Source of the DNA: Haemophilus paraphrohaemolyticus
Lineage (GTDB): Bacteria; Pseudomonadota; Gammaproteobacteria; Enterobacterales; Pasteurellaceae
Length of the DNA: 64,000 nucleotides
Assembly (NCBI RefSeq): GCF_002015045.1
Contig: NZ_MUXX01000003.1
Location: forward strand, 117,696-181,695
Reading direction: 5' to 3'
Shown in pieces: positions 60,729 through 64,000 of the stretch. Every line of letters begins with the position of its first letter. Positions within the stretch are counted from its first letter, which is position 1. The notes under the pieces were generated by a model. That model ran no database searches, was not told the origin of the DNA, and worked only from the letters and a program-made list of their open reading frames with translations. Both the position numbers and the translations under genes were made by a program.

Positions 60729-60998
60729 ATGAAAAAAGGGATTCATCCGACAAACTATCGTGAAGTACTTTTCTATGATGCTTCCGTACAACAAGGCTGG
60801 GTTATTCGCTCTTGTGCTGCAACAACAAAAACCATGAAATGGACAGACGGCAAAGAATATCCACTCTATACGCTAGATACTTCTTCTGCTTCACACCCTG
60901 TTTATACGGGCAAACGCCGTGAAGCGAACAGTGAAGGCCGCGCAAGCCGCTTTAGCGATAAATTTAAAGGTATGGCAAGTTTAGTGGCGAAAAAATAA
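60729..60998 (+). CDS. rpmE2: 50S ribosomal protein L31, type B (zinc-free)
   Basis: 89 residues beginning [19 protein letters not shown], the type B form without the CxxC zinc site of ordinary L31. In many bacteria it replaces zinc-binding L31 during zinc shortage and frees zinc. AAAGGAG stands before the chosen ATG at 60729; the in-frame ATG at 60693 lies in the operator-like dyad. It is followed after 10 bases by type B L36. Confidence 0.95.
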   Translation: MKKGIHPTNYREVLFYDASVQQGWVIRSCAATTKTMKWTDGKEYPLYTLDTSSASHPVYTGKRREANSEGRASRFSDKFKGMASLVAKK

Positions 60999-61008
60999 GG
61001 AATATCGA

Positions 61009-61134
61009 ATGCAAATCCTCAACTCATTAAAAAGTGCGAAAAGTCGCCATCCAGATTGCAAAATTGTACGTCGTAAAGGCAAACTTTACGTTATCTGTAA
61101 GAGTAACCCAAGATTTAAAGCCCGCCAACGTTAA
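61009..61134 (+). CDS. rpmJ2: 50S ribosomal protein L36, type B
   Basis: 41-residue ribosomal protein, short for most ORF callers. It begins [17 protein letters not shown] and ends [10 protein letters not shown], the pattern of YkgO-type L36. It retains two cysteines but lacks the full CxxC...CxxxxH zinc site of ordinary L36. AAGGAA stands just before the ATG. The pair rpmE2-rpmJ2 is usually zinc-regulated. Confidence 0.93.
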   Translation: MQILNSLKSAKSRHPDCKIVRRKGKLYVICKSNPRFKARQR

Positions 61135-61156
61135 TGGCAAATAGAACGGAGAATCT

Positions 61157-61945
61157 ATGAAAAAACTACTTCTTGCTACCGTAATTTGTGCAGTTTCTTT
61201 TTCAGCTCAGGCTCACCGCGTTTGGGTGCAAAGTGAACCTGTAAAAGCAGGCGAAATTTTGAAAGCAGACATTGGCTATGGTGAATTTCCAACGCTCGAG
61301 CCGATTGCAGAAAAGCGCCTTCATTTCTTTGATAAAGGAATGGTGCTGGTGAATACCGAAGGGAAACAAAATCTTGTGCAAAAAGGCGAGAATTACCACT
61401 ATGAAAGTGCAAAACCTGTGAAAGCAGGAAGTTACGTATTAGCCGCAGAATATAAACCAACATTCTGGTCGCAAAATGCTGAAGGTTGGAAGCAAGCGGA
61501 TATGCTGAACACGCCAAATGCAACCTATTGTGAAAGCACAGCGATGTATGGAAAAAATATTGTGAATATTGGCAAGGCAGCCGAAAAAAATGATGTGGCA
61601 GAAGTAGTTGGACATGAATTGGAAATCGTGCCAATGGTCAATCCTGCCACTATCAAAGTGGGTGAGCGTTTCAAAGTCGTGGTACTTTACCAAGGCGAGC
61701 CGCTTCCGAATGCAACATTAACAGCAACGTTCAAAGGGTTTGATAATTCAGATAACCAGCATACCCACAAAGTGGAAGCACAAGCTTTCTCTGACACCAC
61801 AGCTGCAGATGGTACGGTCGATATTATCCCACTTCGTGATGGTTTCTGGAAAGCATCTGTAGTATATGAAACGCCATTTGAGAAACCTGCACAATGTCAG
61901 AAACATAAACATTATGCGACGTTAACGTTTGATATTGCCAAATAG
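61157..61945 (+). CDS. Periplasmic DUF4198 (NikM-like) metal-associated protein
   Basis: 262 residues with a signal peptide MKKLLLATVICAVSFSAQA. The predicted mature protein begins with histidine (HRVWVQ), and the C-terminal part has a QKHKHY cluster, so metal binding is plausible. DUF4198 proteins are periplasmic and often accompany nickel or cobalt transport. It starts 22 bases after rpmJ2 with GGAG before the ATG, so it is likely one operon with the zinc-sparing ribosomal proteins, hinting at zinc handling here. Confidence 0.75.
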   Translation: MKKLLLATVICAVSFSAQAHRVWVQSEPVKAGEILKADIGYGEFPTLEPIAEKRLHFFDKGMVLVNTEGKQNLVQKGENYHYESAKPVKAGSYVLAAEYKPTFWSQNAEGWKQADMLNTPNATYCESTAMYGKNIVNIGKAAEKNDVAEVVGHELEIVPMVNPATIKVGERFKVVVLYQGEPLPNATLTATFKGFDNSDNQHTHKVEAQAFSDTTAADGTVDIIPLRDGFWKASVVYETPFEKPAQCQKHKHYATLTFDIAK

Positions 61946-61971
61946 TTTCGTAGATTGCTTGATATGATTAT

Positions 61972-62007
61972 TCTCCAATAAAGCCCGCTTTATTGGAGAT
62001 TTTTTTA
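61972..62007 (+). terminator. Terminator after the rpmE2-rpmJ2-DUF4198 unit
   Basis: TCTCCAATAAAGC and GCTTTATTGGAGA form a 13-base-pair stem with a two-base gap, followed by seven T. Confidence 0.9.
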
Positions 62008-62025
62008 TGGGAAAATTGTGAAATT

Positions 62026-62041
62026 TGTGAACTAGCTCACA
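62026..62041 (+). promoter_or_regulatory. CRP binding site of aldA
   Basis: TGTGAACTAGCTCACA has both perfect CRP half sites, TGTGA and TCACA, six bases apart. It lies 75 bases before the aldA ATG. Confidence 0.85.
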
Positions 62042-62115
62042 GTTTATTAAACTTTTTAACATTATTATTACATTCATAGCGATAACCGCCCCTTATTTAA
62101 ACAAAAGGAGACTCT

Positions 62116-63558
62116 ATGAAAACATATCAAATGTATATTGATGGTCAATTTGTTACATCTACAAGCGGTCAATTTTTTGACGTAATTAACCCTGCCACTG
62201 AAGAAGTGATTGCGTCTGTTACCAAAGGGACTGTAGAAGAAACCCGAGCCGCAATTGATGCTGCAGACAAAGCTCAAAATGCGTGGGAGCAACTGCCTGC
62301 GATTGAACGTGCTGGCTATTTAAGAAAAATTGCACATGGCATTCGTGAAAGAACAGAAGAAATTGCAAGGGTAATTTCGTCAGAAATGGGAAAAACTCTA
62401 CCACTTGCACGAGTGGAAGTGAATTTTACCGCCGATTACATTGATTACATGGCAGAATGGGCAAGACGCTACGAAGGGGAGATTCTCCAAAGTGATCGCT
62501 CAAATGAGCATATTTTCATTTATAAAAAAGCAATTGGGGTCACCACAGGCATTCTGCCATGGAATTTCCCTTTCTTTTTAATCGCACGCAAAATGGCACC
62601 AGCGTTAGTAACAGGCAATACCATAGTTGTGAAACCAAGCGTAGATTCACCAATTAATGCCATATTATTTGCGGAAATTGTACATGCATCAGGTTTACCA
62701 AAGGGCGTATTTAACCTAGTACACGGTGCAGGTGGTGAAATCGGTCAAGAATTAGCAGGCAATCCAAAGGTCGGTTTAGTATCTTTAACAGGTAGCGAAC
62801 CTGCTGGTCGTAAAGTGATGGAGGCGGCAAGTCGCAATATCACTAAAGTGAATTTGGAATTAGGCGGTAAAGCACCTGCAATTGTATTGGCAGATGCAAA
62901 TTTAGATTTAGCTGCCAAAGCTATCGTAGCTTCACGTATTATCAATAGTGGACAAGTTTGTAACTGTGCAGAGCGTATTTATGTTCAGTCCGAAGTTAAA
63001 GAAGTTTTCACTCAAAAATTAGTGGAACTCATGAAAAAAGTCCGCTTAGGAAACCCGCTTGAAGATGAAACCCTAGATATGGGACCGATGGTAAACAAAC
63101 AAGGACAATTGCATGCACAGGCGATGGTAGATGAAGCTATCAAAGCAGGAGGGCGTTGCTTACTTGGTGGTCATTCGGTAAAAGGTAAAGGCTATTATTT
63201 CGAACCGACAATCATTGATAATGTAACTAATGATATGGCGATTTTACGTCAAGAAATCTTTGCCCCTGTCATTCCGATTGCCACTTTCGAGACCATTGAT
63301 GAGGTAATTGAGCTCGCCAATGATTGCGAATACGGTTTAACATCTTCGATTTATACTCAAAATATTAATAAAGCAATGAAATTGGTTTCACGCTTGAAAT
63401 TTGGCGAAACTTACGTGAACCGTGAAAACTTTGAGGCAATGCAAGGTTTCCATGCAGGTTGGCGTAAATCAGGCATTGGCGGTGCAGATGGTAAACACGG
63501 TTTAGAAGAATATCTCCAAACTCATGTAGTCTATTTGCAATACGATCAAAATATTTAA
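62116..63558 (+). CDS. aldA: Lactaldehyde dehydrogenase
   Basis: NAD-dependent aldehyde dehydrogenase, 480 residues, oxidising L-lactaldehyde to L-lactate. The N-terminal MYIDGQFVTS, LPAIERAGYLRKIA and FTADYIDYMAEWARRYEGEI follow E. coli AldA closely. The catalytic cysteine is in SGQVCNCAERIY and the catalytic glutamate in NLELGGKAPAIV. It completes the oxidative branch of L-fucose use with fucIKUAP, and has a CRP site of its own. AAAAGGAGA precedes the ATG. An Apl-type uptake core is inside the first codons (near 62163). Confidence 0.93.
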   Translation: MKTYQMYIDGQFVTSTSGQFFDVINPATEEVIASVTKGTVEETRAAIDAADKAQNAWEQLPAIERAGYLRKIAHGIRERTEEIARVISSEMGKTLPLARVEVNFTADYIDYMAEWARRYEGEILQSDRSNEHIFIYKKAIGVTTGILPWNFPFFLIARKMAPALVTGNTIVVKPSVDSPINAILFAEIVHASGLPKGVFNLVHGAGGEIGQELAGNPKVGLVSLTGSEPAGRKVMEAASRNITKVNLELGGKAPAIVLADANLDLAAKAIVASRIINSGQVCNCAERIYVQSEVKEVFTQKLVELMKKVRLGNPLEDETLDMGPMVNKQGQLHAQAMVDEAIKAGGRCLLGGHSVKGKGYYFEPTIIDNVTNDMAILRQEIFAPVIPIATFETIDEVIELANDCEYGLTSSIYTQNINKAMKLVSRLKFGETYVNRENFEAMQGFHAGWRKSGIGGADGKHGLEEYLQTHVVYLQYDQNI

Positions 63559-63598
63559 CCGCTTGCAGCAGCTTTTCGAAGAATATCTCGGGTTTAGA

Positions 63599-63627
63599 TT
63601 GTCAATATCGGCGATTTTTTGTATAAT
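63599..63627 (+). promoter_or_regulatory. Sigma-70 promoter of rpoZ
   Basis: TTGTCA, 17 bases, TATAAT: a strong match to the housekeeping consensus with ideal spacing, about 50 bases before the rpoZ start. Confidence 0.75.
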
Positions 63628-63679
63628 TCTACCCCTTTATACTGAATTATCGTGAATACACAAATCGTTGGAGTAACAA

Positions 63680-63961
63680 ATGGCTCGTGTAACCGTTCAA
63701 GAAGCTGCTGAAATTATCGGCAACCGTTTTGATTTAATTTTAATTGCGGCACGTCGTGCAAGACAAATCCAGCTTCACACTCGTGAGGCATTAGTGCCAG
63801 AAGAAAATGATAAGCCAACTGTGATTGCTTTAAGAGAAATCGAAGAAGGTTTAATCAATGGCGAAATTATGGATCAGTTTGATAACCAACAAGCTGTTAA
63901 ACAAGACATCGCAGAAAAAGAAGCAATTTCATTCTTAGCAGACGTTCAAGCAAACGCTTAA
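63680..63961 (+). CDS. rpoZ: RNA polymerase omega subunit
   Basis: 93-residue subunit that helps beta-prime folding and binds ppGpp with it. Begins [29 protein letters not shown] in family style and has [14 protein letters not shown]. In other Pasteurellaceae and enterobacteria it is followed by spoT; the window ends 39 bases after the stop, so that cannot be seen. Confidence 0.97.
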   Translation: MARVTVQEAAEIIGNRFDLILIAARRARQIQLHTREALVPEENDKPTVIALREIEEGLINGEIMDQFDNQQAVKQDIAEKEAISFLADVQANA

Positions 63962-64000
63962 TTAAAATTGATAAATTCCTGAAATGGATAATGGACAATA

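Noticed and set aside
1..64000. tRNA, rRNA, CRISPR arrays and insertion sequences
   Set aside because: I looked for cloverleaf-like gaps, regularly spaced repeats and transposase motifs and saw none; only the short palindromic elements were found.

Overview
The window is a chromosomal segment of a Pasteurellaceae bacterium. The proteins read as gamma-proteobacterial and closest to Haemophilus/Actinobacillus/Mannheimia. The intergenic regions are full of the nine-base core ACAAGCGGT (or its complement ACCGCTTGT), the DNA uptake signal of the Actinobacillus pleuropneumoniae/Mannheimia/Bibersteinia branch. I cannot name the species. I see no rRNA, tRNA, IS element, CRISPR array or intact prophage.

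Layout. 1-6.1 kb: end of the division/cell-wall cluster (murC partial, ddl, ftsQ, ftsA, ftsZ, lpxC). 6.2-14.7 kb: slyD, ilvA, glmM, a reverse-strand divergent FtsZ paralogue, rpiA, serA and a sodium-symporter with its 30-residue partner. 14.7-24.4 kb (reverse): map, rpoC, rpoB. 24.7-25.2 kb: an orphan glycine-rich gene behind two palindromes. 25.4-33.7 kb: complete L-fucose operon (fucR, fucI, fucK, fucU, fucA, fucP, fucO) with a perfect CRP site. 33.8-39.7 kb: metH, then an accessory stretch (frameshifted DUF4747-like gene, four-helix membrane protein, relic ATPase end). This stretch carries the other (Haemophilus influenzae-type) uptake signal, suggesting DNA from a different Pasteurellaceae branch. 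39.7-47.8 kb: a lipoprotein, dnaJ, a GyrI-like gene and dnaK, a DUF945 protein, a zinc-ribbon protein and recN. 48-58.8 kb (reverse): pitrilysin, recC, the competence pseudopilin genes comQ/P/O/N, fabA and a Lon-like protease. 58.9-64 kb: matP, acpP, rpe, rpmE2-rpmJ2-DUF4198, aldA and rpoZ.

How parts fit. The fuc operon takes L-fucose to dihydroxyacetone phosphate and L-lactaldehyde. FucO reduces lactaldehyde, while AldA, 34 kb away but with its own perfect CRP site, oxidises it. The comN-Q/recC/ptrA order is the one known from H. influenzae and E. coli, and a CRP-S-like site precedes comN, fitting competence control. The rpmE2-rpmJ2-DUF4198 group behind a palindrome looks like a metal (zinc) responsive unit.

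Most interesting: the FtsZ-like protein at 9851-10555. It is colinear with the FtsZ encoded 5 kb away but has lost the GTP-binding signatures while keeping both T7-loop aspartates, as expected of a filament-end binder rather than a polymer subunit. Second is the DUF4747-like plus membrane-protein pair at 37.6-39.1 kb, a candidate phage-defence module whose first gene is broken at a run of seven A.
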